Counted from the first letter of the stretch, positions 54,444-62,225 are shown. The stretch is DNA of 64,000 nucleotides from Ornithinimicrobium sufpigmenti (GCF_004322775.1 NZ_CP036403.1:2728001-2792000), one strand, 5' to 3'. Notes: generated by a model from the sequence alone, not told the origin. Numbers and translations are program-made.

Positions 54444-54722
54444 TCAAGGCCGGCCGTAGACGTCACGGCGGTGCTCGATGCGAAGCACGATGACTTCGTG
54501 GGTGTGCTCGTTGATGCGGTAGAGCACTCGGTAGGTGCCGCGTCGAGCGGAGTGGATGCCTGCCAGCTCACCGCGCAGTTGCTTTCCGACGCGATGTGGG
54601 TTGTCGAGCAGGACCCCGGTGATGAACTCGATCACGGCTGCAGCAACCGGCTCGGGCAGCTTCGATCGGATGGCCCGTGCGGCTGGCGGTGTCACGACCA
54701 GCTCGAACGGCTGGGAGGTCAT
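54444..54722 (-). CDS. RelE/ParE-family toxin
   Basis: 92 residues. FELVVTPPAARAIRSKLPEP, GKQLRGELAGIHSARRGTYR and VLRIEHRRDVYG are the RelE pattern, with Arg, Tyr and C-terminal His/Arg-Tyr residues matching the mRNA-cleaving site of the family. Its ATG overlaps the antitoxin stop by 4 nt. Ribosome-dependent mRNA cleavage is expected from homologues. Confidence 0.93.
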   Translation of the reverse strand: MTSQPFELVVTPPAARAIRSKLPEPVAAAVIEFITGVLLDNPHRVGKQLRGELAGIHSARRGTYRVLYRINEHTHEVIVLRIEHRRDVYGRP

Positions 54723-54985
54723 TGGCGCAGCGCGCGGACCGCGTCGGCTCCGCGGACGACGTCGCCGTCTCGGTAGGCCTGGTCGGCCTCTCGGATGTCG
54801 GCCAAGGCCTCGGGATCGCTGAGCACCGCCAAAGTTTCCTCCAGCTGGGCCAAGTCCTCGGGGCTGAGGATCACCGCGGCTGCCCTTCCGTTGCGGGTCA
54901 CCGTGACTCGCTCATGCTCGCGTTGTACCCGGTCGATCACGTCGCTGAAGTGGTCGCGGACCTCGCGGAGGGACTCGATGCTCAT
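54719..54985 (-). CDS. Phd/YefM-family antitoxin
   Basis: 88 residues from ATG 54985. SIESLREVRDHFSDVIDRVQ, RVTVTRNGRAAAVILSPEDL is the typical Phd/YefM DNA-binding fold. The acidic C-terminus should wrap around RelE. A perfect palindrome ends 2 bp upstream of the ATG and is probably the operator for autoregulation. The toxin gene overlaps by 4 nt. Confidence 0.93.
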   Translation of the reverse strand: MSIESLREVRDHFSDVIDRVQREHERVTVTRNGRAAAVILSPEDLAQLEETLAVLSDPEALADIREADQAYRDGDVVRGADAVRALRQ

Positions 54986-54986
54986 G

Positions 54987-55000
54987 GCCACAATTGTGGC
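54987..55000. promoter_or_regulatory. Palindromic operator of the Phd-RelE module
   Basis: GCCACAATTGTGGC is a perfect 14-bp palindrome immediately upstream of the antitoxin ATG. Phd/YefM operators are short palindromes at this place, so this is very likely the autoregulatory site. The tight spacing leaves no room for a Shine-Dalgarno sequence, suggesting a leaderless or very short 5' end. Confidence 0.75.
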
Positions 55001-55145
55001 GCATTGCGTCTGCCACCGCAAGTGTCGCTTCTTGCCAAATGCGGCATGACCGGACGTTGCTTAGCCACTGCATCGGCCACGGGCCGATCCCGCGTTCGAG
55101 TCCGATCCGAGGGTCAGGTGACACCGGGGTTGTGGTGGTTCGCGT

Positions 55146-55622
55146 CTAGAGGTCCGGCCGCACCGCCCGAACGGCCGACAGCAGTCCCTCGGGCCGCTGC
55201 AGCCCCACCGTGTACTTGTGGCCGTTGCGCATGATCACTTGCACCGCGTCTCCCTTGCGCAGGGCCAGGACAGTGGCGCCATCGATCTGGCCGACTCCAA
55301 GGACGCCCATCTGTGCCAAGGGGTTCACTTCGACCCGGTGCAGTGTGGAGATTTCTCGCAGGCTGATCCTCTTGCGCCACACGGGAAAGAGACGCAGTCG
55401 CAATTCCGCAGCCGTGACCTCGACCACTCCGTGAATCACCAGGATCAGGCTCGTGACGCCCAGCCCTATGACGAGCCCGACCGTTCGATCCAGCGCCGAA
55501 ATGGGTTCGGTCACGGCAGCGTAGACCACTAGCCCGGCCAACACCACCGCGCCAAGGCGGACAACCCACTGGAGTGGGGCAGGGAGGAAGAGCTTCTCCT
55601 GGAAGGCGGCCACATCGTTCAC
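55146..55622 (-). CDS. Two-helix membrane protein of unknown function
   Basis: 158 residues from GTG 55622. Two helices lie at about 17-40 (WVVRLGAVVLAGLVVYAAVT) and 48-66 (TVGLVIGLGVTSLILVIHGV). The remaining soluble part (AAELRLRLFPVWRKRISLRE, VQVIMRNGHKYTVGLQRPEG) is a beta-rich pattern like bacterial PH-type domains. I do not recognise the family. Confidence 0.65.
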   Translation of the reverse strand: MNDVAAFQEKLFLPAPLQWVVRLGAVVLAGLVVYAAVTEPISALDRTVGLVIGLGVTSLILVIHGVVEVTAAELRLRLFPVWRKRISLREISTLHRVEVNPLAQMGVLGVGQIDGATVLALRKGDAVQVIMRNGHKYTVGLQRPEGLLSAVRAVRPDL

Positions 55623-55699
55623 CGACCCTAGATTATCGCGAGGCCTACACCGGGCCGGCAGCACTAGAGTGGCCACGCTCCGGGCGGCAGGAGCGTGCA

Positions 55700-56278
55700 C
55701 TAATCATGGTGGAGCAACGTTAAGGCATTGCTGAGCGCTGCAGAGTCGTCCGCGGTGTCGATCACGGTCCGGACGCCGTCGCGCTCGACGTCGCAGGGCA
55801 CCCATCCGTCGTGCTGGACGTCTTGCCACCTTGGAACGCGATGGCCGGGGATGTCGGGCGTGCGGTTCTCGACCCTCCGGCGGTGTTCCCCCTCGTCCGT
55901 CAACGACGTCTCGATGACGATGAGTCGTGCTCCGGCCCCGTGTGCCGTGGACCTCCAACCGGCGCGGGCCTCGGGAACCGGGTTTACTGCGTCGATGACC
56001 ACATGGCTTCCGAGCAACAGATTGGAAGCAGCGAGCTCCTGGATGACCACGTACTCATCTGGTCCGACGTCGTTGCCAAGGCGACCCAGGGCGGTCTCGA
56101 CTACATCCACGCGTAGATAGCAGGCGCGCATAGCGGCGGCGAGACTCTTGGCGAATGTGGTCTTCCCCGTTCCAGGCCGGCCCGCAACCACCAGCAACCA
56201 CGGACGACTCGTGGGCTCAACCGCTCCTGTCTCGACTTTGCCCGGCACGCTCCCATTCAAGCAGCCGTCCGGGAGCAC
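55700..56278 (-). CDS. P-loop kinase-like ATPase
   Basis: 192 residues from GTG 56278; GTG 56248 is an alternative. The Walker A motif VVAGRPGTGKTTFAKSLA lies near 30-47, followed by CYLRVDVVETALGRLG and GSHVVIDAVNPVPEARAGWR, the pattern of small-molecule or aminoglycoside-type AAA_33 kinases. The substrate is unknown. It is encoded alone between a membrane protein and a toxin-antitoxin pair. Confidence 0.8.
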   Translation of the reverse strand: MLPDGCLNGSVPGKVETGAVEPTSRPWLLVVAGRPGTGKTTFAKSLAAAMRACYLRVDVVETALGRLGNDVGPDEYVVIQELAASNLLLGSHVVIDAVNPVPEARAGWRSTAHGAGARLIVIETSLTDEGEHRRRVENRTPDIPGHRVPRWQDVQHDGWVPCDVERDGVRTVIDTADDSAALSNALTLLHHD

Positions 56279-56320
56279 AAGCTCGGCACGACGCGGCCAG
56301 CGGCAGATCCGCGCGCTTGA

Positions 56321-56563
56321 TCAGGGCAGAAGGTCCCCGTACTTACGACGAGCCGGCATCGCATGAATGACCATCTCCTCGCCGCTGCGGAAGATCAGCA
56401 CCACGGTCTCCAGGAGCCGCGCCTGAGTGTCGAAGCCCAGCCGCAGCTCGCTGCCCGGCCACTCCTCCTCCTCGAGCGGCTCGACCCACAACGCCAGGTC
56501 CGCAGCCTGCACCGCGTCCTCGGGCAGCACCCCGTGCTTGCGGGCGCTGCGGTGAACCTTCAC
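56321..56563 (-). CDS. Probable BrnT-like toxin
   Basis: 80 residues from GTG 56563, whose GTGA overlaps the upstream stop. KVHRSARKHGVLPEDAVQAA and LLETVVLIFRSGEEMVIHAM, PARRKY follow the BrnT plan, in which a C-terminal IxxAR...ER..Y block carries the active site, though the match is partial. The overlapping ribbon-helix-helix gene supports a toxin-antitoxin pair. Confidence 0.65.
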   Translation of the reverse strand: MKVHRSARKHGVLPEDAVQAADLALWVEPLEEEEWPGSELRLGFDTQARLLETVVLIFRSGEEMVIHAMPARRKYGDLLP

Positions 56564-56808
56564 GCGGCGTAGCCGGCCAGCGCCCGTCGAATCGCCTCAG
56601 AGCGCGACAGGTGCTCCCGCGCAGCGTAGGCGTCCAGCGCCGCGATCTCCTCGGCCGTGAGGCGCACCGCAATCACCTGCATCGGCTCCGCTCCACGCCC
56701 GGGACGCCCTCGCCCGCGGCGGTTCAGCTCCTCAACGTCGTACCCGGTCTCGGCCTCGTCGGCCCACCTCTGGATCTGCTCATCCGTCACTCGGTCGTCA
56801 CCTTCCAT
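56560..56808 (-). CDS. Ribbon-helix-helix (CopG-type) antitoxin
   Basis: 82 residues from ATG 56808. The C-terminal MQVIAVRLTAEEIAALDAYA, REHLSRSEAIRRALAGYAA is a ribbon-helix-helix DNA-binding domain; the N-terminal half (DEQIQRWADEAETGYDVEEL) is acidic and suited to toxin binding. A small palindrome lies just upstream of the start. Confidence 0.85.
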   Translation of the reverse strand: MEGDDRVTDEQIQRWADEAETGYDVEELNRRGRGRPGRGAEPMQVIAVRLTAEEIAALDAYAAREHLSRSEAIRRALAGYAA

Positions 56809-56814
56809 GATCAA

Positions 56815-56825
56815 ATCGTATAACG
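56815..56825. promoter_or_regulatory. Short inverted repeat upstream of the RHH antitoxin
   Basis: TCGTATAACGA has TCGT/ACGA arms around ATA, 7-17 bp before the antitoxin ATG, in an AT-rich patch (TTTTCGTTATACGATTTG on the minus strand) unlike the surroundings. It may be an operator overlapping a -10 element. Confidence 0.4.
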
Positions 56826-56890
56826 AAAACATGGCACGGGGAAGGCCAGGCGAGGTGCGGCAACCGGGCGACCTGCGGCAGAAAAGTGCG

Positions 56891-57142
56891 TCAGGCGGGT
56901 GCGTGGTCCGGCGCCCGACGGTCCTTACGTAACCATCTGAACAGATGCAGCAGCGACTGGTGGATCGCAACTCCGACAGCAGTATTTAAGGCAGCGAGGC
57001 CGGCCGCTCCGAGGAAGTCATTGGGTGACTCGATGATGTTCTCGGACCACAGAAGCAGGGGCCAGCCCAGGGTCGCGATCACGAGGCAGGTCTTCCACCA
57101 GCGGCCGAGGACCAGCCCGAACAACAGCATTGTGGGAATCAT
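56891..57142 (-). CDS. Small membrane protein of unknown function
   Basis: 83 residues. Hydrophobic helices are at about 2-14, 17-33 and 42-66 (TMLLFGLVLGRW, TCLVIATLGWPLLLW, AAGLAALNTAVGVAIHQSLL), followed by a basic tail. It is probably an integral membrane protein. No family is recognised. Confidence 0.55.
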   Translation of the reverse strand: MIPTMLLFGLVLGRWWKTCLVIATLGWPLLLWSENIIESPNDFLGAAGLAALNTAVGVAIHQSLLHLFRWLRKDRRAPDHAPA

Positions 57143-57280
57143 CAGTCCCTCCTCAGGTCCTCACCGTACGCCGTGAGGCCCGGTCCTGGCCAGGGATGCG
57201 GTCAGCGGCAAAGTCGGACGAGCGTAGCCGTCCTCCACGCGGCAGATGAGTGTGTCAGCGGAGGACGCCATGCTGCACCC

Positions 57281-57787
57281 ATGATCGACGTGGGCGAAGT
57301 CATGGGTGAAGTCGCGAGGGTGGGGCTTAACGAGTCCGTGCGGGTTGCAGCCGGCATGTTCTCCAGCCGTGCCAAGAGGGCCGAGAGAAGGGAAGCGGTG
57401 TATGCGGACTTCCTCGCGGCCGTGGAGCGGGCGCATGTCCGGGTCGTCCTGGTTCATGCCGTAGCGGCCGGCAGGAAGCATCCACTCGGGGTCGTCGCCA
57501 ATGCCACCGGCTACCGCGCGCATGTGGAGCTCGTTGATCGATTGGCCGACGATCTGGTGGCTCTGTCTGCTGCATTGCAGAAGGTGCATCGCGAGGGGGA
57601 CCAAGAAGTTGCTGCCGCAGCACACAGAGCGGTCGACGCCCTCAGCGCGCTGGCAACAACTGTGCCGGGACGAGCCAAGAGACGCGCCCTGGGCAACCGG
57701 CGGAAGCAAGACCACGCCCTCGAAAAGACCCTAGTTGACGCCCTCCACGAATTTCGCAAGGCGGCAGCCATTGACGTCCGCAATTGA
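57281..57787 (+). CDS. Helical protein of unknown function
   Basis: 168 residues from ATG 57281; the frame opens earlier but the upstream part reads as noise. It is mostly Ala/Val/Arg-rich helix (EAVYADFLAAVERAHVRVVL, HVELVDRLADDLVALSAALQ). There are no membrane segments and no known motif. It is the first of three plus-strand unknown genes ending at 59708. Confidence 0.6.
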   Translation: MIDVGEVMGEVARVGLNESVRVAAGMFSSRAKRAERREAVYADFLAAVERAHVRVVLVHAVAAGRKHPLGVVANATGYRAHVELVDRLADDLVALSAALQKVHREGDQEVAAAAHRAVDALSALATTVPGRAKRRALGNRRKQDHALEKTLVDALHEFRKAAAIDVRN

Positions 57788-57887
57788 GCGCCCCTCGAGC
57801 ATGCACACTGGTCGCAGTGGGGGAGGACGAGGTAACGTCCTGTGAAGTTGCTGCGAGCCGAAACCGAGGACAAGTGAAGGGATGGTC

Positions 57888-59063
57888 ATGGCTGACGGCT
57901 GGGGAAACGGGGGATGCGGCTCCTTGGTGGGTTACGCAGTGGGGGCGGTCCTGGTTATCGGTGGGTTTTTCACCTTGTTCGGAGAGCCGGGCGTCGGGTT
58001 GTTGACCATGGGTGCGGGCGGTGTCGTGTTGTGGCTCACGCGCCGCGGTCCGAGCGCCAGCCGGCGGGCCGACTCAAGTAGCTCAGATGCGTCCGAGGTG
58101 GAACCTCCGGGCCCGCGCGTCACGGTCACCACGACTACTGTCCGTGACCGGACGCCGAACCGCCCTGCACAGGGTAGGAAGCAGAAGGGGCCCGATCACG
58201 CGCCGCCGCCAGCGCCTAGACCCTCGCAACTCATTCAGCCGTGGGGGCGGTGTCGCTTCTATACCGACGTGGAAGGGGAGTTCGCGCGGCCGGACAGCAT
58301 CCGAGCCTTGCTCAGGTCCACCCCCGGGTTCAACAAGCCGGAAGGCGCCCAGCGGCAGGACCTCAGCGCGGTTCTTGTCGCAGATCCGGACAACCCTCAC
58401 GATCCGCACGCGGTCGCGGTTTACCTCGAAAACCACCACGTGGGTTACCTCAGCCGCCACGAGGCCCGTCGCTTCGGTCCTGCGATCGGCAAAGCCGCGG
58501 CTGCGGGTGGGAGCTTCGCTGTCCCCGGCCGGATCTGGGGAACGAAGAACACGTACACCTCTGCGGATGTCGTCGGTCAGGTCAACATTTATCTGCCCGA
58601 CCCGGCATTGATGCTCCCCGAAACCGAGCTGCCGGCTGAGGGGTACGTCCTGTTGCCCGGCAGGCACACGATTCAGGTGACCAAGGAAGAGGAGCATCAT
58701 GACGTTCTCATCAGACACGTCCGGCCAGACCCGGGGAAACCTGTCGCGGTCGAGCTTGTGGTCGTCGAGGAGAAGCGACCCCGCTCGTCGGTGACCTTGG
58801 TGCAGGTCGAGCTCGACGGTGAGCGCGTTGGGGTCCTGACCCCGACGATGACGAAGCAACTTCAGCCCATCATCGAACACTTGGAGCAGATGCACCTGCG
58901 AACTTTCGCCCGTGCTGTCGTGTTCGGATCGAGCTTGAAAGCGGAGGTCACGCTTAACACCATCAAGGCGACCGATGGAGATGTCGACGAGTGGCTGCAT
59001 AAGGTGGACCTTGAGCACGACTCCGCCAACCAGTTCGGCATCGCGGATGACGAACGGGGCTGA
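57888..59063 (+). CDS. Membrane-anchored HIRAN-domain protein
   Basis: 391 residues from ATG 57888, preferred over 57882 because GAAGGG is then 6 bp upstream. Two hydrophobic helices occupy about 10-50. A Ser/Thr/Pro linker follows to about 115. The HIRAN domain at about 125-195 shows PDSIRALLRSTPGF, ADPDNPHDPHAVAVYLENHH and VGYLSRHEARRFGP. HIRAN binds DNA ends in SNF2/HLTF proteins, but here there is no helicase or nuclease. The C-terminal 180 residues are unassigned. Confidence 0.8.
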   Translation: MADGWGNGGCGSLVGYAVGAVLVIGGFFTLFGEPGVGLLTMGAGGVVLWLTRRGPSASRRADSSSSDASEVEPPGPRVTVTTTTVRDRTPNRPAQGRKQKGPDHAPPPAPRPSQLIQPWGRCRFYTDVEGEFARPDSIRALLRSTPGFNKPEGAQRQDLSAVLVADPDNPHDPHAVAVYLENHHVGYLSRHEARRFGPAIGKAAAAGGSFAVPGRIWGTKNTYTSADVVGQVNIYLPDPALMLPETELPAEGYVLLPGRHTIQVTKEEEHHDVLIRHVRPDPGKPVAVELVVVEEKRPRSSVTLVQVELDGERVGVLTPTMTKQLQPIIEHLEQMHLRTFARAVVFGSSLKAEVTLNTIKATDGDVDEWLHKVDLEHDSANQFGIADDERG

Positions 59064-59111
59064 GCAGGCGTGGCATGGGCGTGCGGAGCGCTGTGTCTAT
59101 GGCTCTAGCCT

Positions 59112-59708
59112 GTGATCGTGAGTTCTGCCCGTCCCTCGTACTTCGCGCGGATCCAGGTGCCGACACGGGAGTTTGTCGCGGCCGCCCTGGCATATGGGAG
59201 TCGGCCCGGCGCTAGGCAGCGGATCTTTCCGGCCGTGGTGGACGAGGACGAGCTGAATCGGCGCTACCTGGCGTTGCGCTCGGAGATCCTGCACCTCGCG
59301 GGCAGCGACGCCACGCTTCGAGCTCTGCTGGTGGACCTGGAGGATGACACGCAGGCGGTCGGGCACAGTGGCTGGGTGCCAGTCGTGCTGGCGACGCGTG
59401 CGGACGAGTCCGAGCGGGTGCTGCAACTTGCCCGTGAGGTGTGGGAGGGCCTGGGGATCCATCAGCATGACGCTGCGCTGCTGGAGCGCCCGCAAACCTA
59501 CTGGGGCTTCCTCGAGGGGCGGGTGTGGATTGTGACGGTCGTTCTCAGCCTCGTGATGGCTCTCATCGCAGGGTCGGAGTCCTGGTTAGGACTGACCTGG
59601 GCGTGGATCGCAATACTCATCGCGTGGCTGGGGTTGTTCCTCGTTCTCTTCAGGCTTCGGGTTTTTGCGTTGATCAGAACGCCACGCGCCGAACTTCCGC
59701 ACCTCTAG
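59112..59708 (+). CDS. Membrane protein of unknown function with two C-terminal helices
   Basis: 198 residues from GTG 59112 (GTG 59118 possible). The N-terminal 135 residues are soluble (ELNRRYLALRSEILHLAGSD). Two helices lie at about 142-157 (VWIVTVVLSLVMALIAG) and 161-183 (WLGLTWAWIAILIAWLGLFL). It follows the HIRAN gene by 48 bp on the same strand. No family is recognised. Confidence 0.6.
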   Translation: MIVSSARPSYFARIQVPTREFVAAALAYGSRPGARQRIFPAVVDEDELNRRYLALRSEILHLAGSDATLRALLVDLEDDTQAVGHSGWVPVVLATRADESERVLQLAREVWEGLGIHQHDAALLERPQTYWGFLEGRVWIVTVVLSLVMALIAGSESWLGLTWAWIAILIAWLGLFLVLFRLRVFALIRTPRAELPHL

Positions 59709-59832
59709 TCCGAGTGACTGGGCGAAGCGCGACCTAGCCACACGAGAGGCGGCAATACCGGATGCCTACTCGTGTGAGCCGGACGTCGTCTGCAAACCGT
59801 GCTTCCGCACGTAGCACGCCGGCGGCAAGTGC

Positions 59833-60153
59833 TCAGGCGCTTAATTCGTCTTCGTCGGGTTCTCTCGATTGGAGATCTGCAGAGATGGGTTCTCCTCGCA
59901 GGATGGCCTCTCGGTCCTCCTCTGTGAGGCCGCCCCAGACGCCGTAGGGCTCGCGGACGCGCAAGGCGTGCTCGCGGCACTCGGCCAGGACGGGGCATTG
60001 CTCGCAGACGGCGGTTGCGCGCTGGTCGCGGCGCCGGCGGGAGGGGCCCCGTTCGGCCTCGGGGTGGAAGAAGAGCTCGGGGTTCATCGTGCGGCACAAC
60101 CCCTTGTGCTGCCACTCCCACAGCTCGGCGATCGGCTCGGACACAGTACTCAC
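59833..60153 (-). CDS. WhiB-family iron-sulfur regulator
   Basis: 106 residues from GTG 60153 with AAGGAG 6 bp upstream. The four cluster cysteines are in HKGLCRTM, then CEQCPVLAEC, followed by the GVWGGLTEEDR turn and a short basic part. Wbl proteins bind a 4Fe-4S cluster and the primary sigma factor and respond to redox signals. Its start overlaps the stop of a small upstream gene (GTGA). Confidence 0.93.
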   Translation of the reverse strand: MSTVSEPIAELWEWQHKGLCRTMNPELFFHPEAERGPSRRRRDQRATAVCEQCPVLAECREHALRVREPYGVWGGLTEEDREAILRGEPISADLQSREPDEDELSA

Positions 60154-60389
60154 AGCAACTCCTTTGAGGTCCTCGGCTCGTCGGTGGGCATGGGACAGGT
60201 CGGAGTTAGGGGGATGGCGGGAGCGGCAAGGTCTACGACGACCTGCTCATAGGGTGCGTCTCCGCGGCGGACGTCGATCCGCTCGCGCAGCGCCGCGCGT
60301 CGGGCCAACCAGTCCTGCAGCGTTGCCAGCGGTGATCGAGAACGCTGACGGGGCGCCTCCCAGGGAGCTCGGGGGTGCTCTGCTGCCAT
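60150..60389 (-). CDS. Small basic protein upstream of whiB
   Basis: 79 residues from ATG 60389; the frame extends further but this ATG fits the overlapping operon with whiB. It is rich in Arg, Pro and Ala (PLATLQDWLARRAALRERID) and soluble. No family is recognised. It lies downstream of the twin operator-like motif shared with the divergent TetR gene. Confidence 0.5.
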   Translation of the reverse strand: MAAEHPRAPWEAPRQRSRSPLATLQDWLARRAALRERIDVRRGDAPYEQVVVDLAAPAIPLTPTCPMPTDEPRTSKELL

Positions 60390-60405
60390 GTGACCCCTTC
60401 GATTG

Positions 60406-60441
60406 CTTACGTCGTACACATTGGTGTTTACGGCGTAGACT
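60406..60441. promoter_or_regulatory. Twin TTTAC-N3-GTA operator-like sites between the whiB operon and TetR1
   Basis: TTAC-GTC-GTAC (60407-60417) and TTTAC-GGC-GTAGA (60427-60439) have centres 21 bp apart, two helical turns. The second runs into TAGACT (60436-60441), a plausible -10 for the TetR1 gene. The same motif recurs at 62107-62119 and 63055-63067. Confidence 0.55.
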
Positions 60442-60490
60442 CTAGCGGATCTGGGAGGCTGGTCAAGGACCGCAGAGAGCAAGGAGTGAG

Positions 60491-61177
60491 ATGCCCGAGC
60501 ACGAGGAGCTCGACCGTGAGCGTGTGGTCGCGGTGGCGCTGGAGCAAATCGATGCCGGAGGCCCTGGCGGGGTGAGTCTGCAGAGGATCGCGGCCCGGCT
60601 TGGGGTCCCGGTGCCGGACCTGTACCGGGTCGTGACGGGCCAGGAGGACCTGCTGGAGGCCGTCGTGGCGCATCTGGCCTCCCGGATCGAGGCGCCGTTG
60701 GACGAGCAGCTGACGCGCAGCTGGCAGGGTTACCTGCAGGCGCTGGCCCACCGCGCTCGCGAAGTCATGGCCGAGCACCCACGGGCCTTCGCGTTGCTGG
60801 CGACCCGCCATCCGGCCGCGCCCTGGCTCAGGCCGCCACTGCGCAGCCTGTCGCTGGTGGACGACTTCCTGGACCGGTTGATCGGTCATGGTTTCCGCGA
60901 TGCGTCCGCGGTGCGGACCTACCAGGACTTCACCTCCTTCCTGCTCGGGCACCTGCTGCTCGAGTCCAGCATGCGCGGTGCGGAGACCAGCCCGCCGGAG
61001 GTGGCCCTGGACGAGGGCCGGGCCGAGCTGCCCACGACCGACGGTGAGCAGGACGTGCGTGAGCACGCCCACCTGGTCCGGCTGCGGCCGCTGCTGGCCC
61101 AGGACACCAGCGAGGAGCAGTTCGAGACCGCACTGGAGACCCTGCTGAACCGGCTCGAGATGGAGCTGATGCAGTAG
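60491..61177 (+). CDS. TetR-family regulator 1
   Basis: 228 residues with AAGGAG before the ATG. The N-terminal helix-turn-helix is at about 8-55 (VSLQRIAARLGVPVPDLYRV). The C-terminal domain has HPRAFALLATRHPAAPWLRP and QDFTSFLLGHLLLESSMRG, very like TetR2 downstream. The two are paralogues. The twin operator sites upstream suggest autoregulation. Ligand unknown. Confidence 0.92.
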   Translation: MPEHEELDRERVVAVALEQIDAGGPGGVSLQRIAARLGVPVPDLYRVVTGQEDLLEAVVAHLASRIEAPLDEQLTRSWQGYLQALAHRAREVMAEHPRAFALLATRHPAAPWLRPPLRSLSLVDDFLDRLIGHGFRDASAVRTYQDFTSFLLGHLLLESSMRGAETSPPEVALDEGRAELPTTDGEQDVREHAHLVRLRPLLAQDTSEEQFETALETLLNRLEMELMQ

Positions 61178-61201
61178 TCCCGCTACCGGTACGGATAGGC
61201 A

Positions 61202-61239
61202 GAGCGCCCGGCCGCCCCTCGCGGGACGGCCGGGCGCTC
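61202..61239. terminator. Bidirectional hairpin terminator between TetR1 and the PRC-barrel gene
   Basis: GAGCGCCCGGCCG (61202-61214) and CGGCCGGGCGCTC (61227-61239) form a 13-bp perfect stem, with a further CCC/GGG pair in the loop. It lies between the two convergent genes. Confidence 0.8.
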
Positions 61240-61258
61240 GTGTCCTAGCGCTGCTGGC

Positions 61259-62068
61259 TCAGCGACGCGTGGTGCCGGGCCTGGTGGTGGTGTCGTCCTC
61301 GACGACGTCGACCTCCTCACGGGCGACATCGGTGGTCACGTCGCGCTCCTCGGTGACGGTGCGCCGGTCGATGCCCACCTCCTCGGTGGCCACGACGTCC
61401 TTGCCGACGACCGGGCGCTCCTCGTGCACGGCCACCTCGACCTCGTCCTCACCCAGGTCAGCGGTCGTCGGGGCGTCGCCGTGGACCGGCTCACGGACGA
61501 TCTCGTACTCCTCGCGCTGCACCGGCACGGTGACGGTCTCCTGCTCGGTGACCACGTGCTTGCGCAGCCGGACCCGGCCGGTCTGCACCTTCTCGGTGCC
61601 GACCCGCACCTGCTCCTCGTGCAGGGTCATCCGCTCGTCGTCGCCGCGGCGCTCCACGTCGCCCAGGTCACGGTCGCGGTCGTCCCCACCCGCACCGGTG
61701 ACGCCGGCAGTGTCGACCCGGCCACCCAGCTGCTCGCCGTCGGTCGTGCCGGTCGAGCCCACCTTGTAGTAGCGGTACAGCTCATCCTGCTCGGCCTCGG
61801 ACAGGTGGGCGTCGGACTCCATGTTCGGGGCGTCCTTGACGTAGGACTTCTCATACGGGACGCGGATGCGGCCGTCGGCGTACTCGGCGTCGTCGAGCGG
61901 CACGAACGACTCGTTGGTGCCGAAGAAGCCGGTCTTGACCGTGACCCAGGCGGGCTGCCCGGTGTCGTCATCGAGGTAGACCTGACCGACCGACCCCAGG
62001 GTCGACCCGTCCCGGTCGACGACCTCGGCGGTGTACAGCTGGTCGATGTGCTCAGTGGTGATGCGCAT
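61259..62068 (-). CDS. PRC-barrel and DUF2382 stress-type protein
   Basis: 269 residues. Residues 1-75 form a PRC-barrel (AEVVDRDGSTLGSVGQVYLD, PAWVTVKTGFFGTNESFVPL). The C-terminal DUF2382 part has repeating Glu/Val/Thr/Arg strands (LHEEQVRVGTEKVQTGRVRL, RKHVVTEQETVTVPVQREEY) to the end. Such proteins resemble YsnF stress proteins; role unproven. AAGGGAG precedes the ATG. An operator-like TTTAC-ACC-GTAAA palindrome lies 39-51 bp upstream. Confidence 0.9.
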   Translation of the reverse strand: MRITTEHIDQLYTAEVVDRDGSTLGSVGQVYLDDDTGQPAWVTVKTGFFGTNESFVPLDDAEYADGRIRVPYEKSYVKDAPNMESDAHLSEAEQDELYRYYKVGSTGTTDGEQLGGRVDTAGVTGAGGDDRDRDLGDVERRGDDERMTLHEEQVRVGTEKVQTGRVRLRKHVVTEQETVTVPVQREEYEIVREPVHGDAPTTADLGEDEVEVAVHEERPVVGKDVVATEEVGIDRRTVTEERDVTTDVAREEVDVVEDDTTTRPGTTRR

Positions 62069-62106
62069 GCTGCGCTCCCTTCTGCTGTGATCGGGGGTTC
62101 CGAACT

Positions 62107-62119
62107 TTTACACCGTAAA
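62107..62119. promoter_or_regulatory. Perfect TTTAC-N3-GTAAA palindrome between the PRC-barrel and TetR2 genes
   Basis: TTTACACCGTAAA is a perfect inverted repeat. Read toward the PRC-barrel gene the right arm merges with TAAAAG, a possible -10 element, so a bound TetR would block the promoter. Confidence 0.6.
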
Positions 62120-62225
62120 CAGACGGTGCCGTGGACGGCATCCCGAATTGGCACCACCCCACGAGGTCGGCTACCGAGCGTGGTGACAGAGCAGGTGGCG
62201 AAGCCGGGTGCCTACACTGGAGCGG

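Noticed and set aside
54045..54776. Plus-strand frame across 54045-54776 as a gene
   Set aside because: It is antisense to relE and the nucleotidyltransferase relic and shows no domain or ribosome-binding site.
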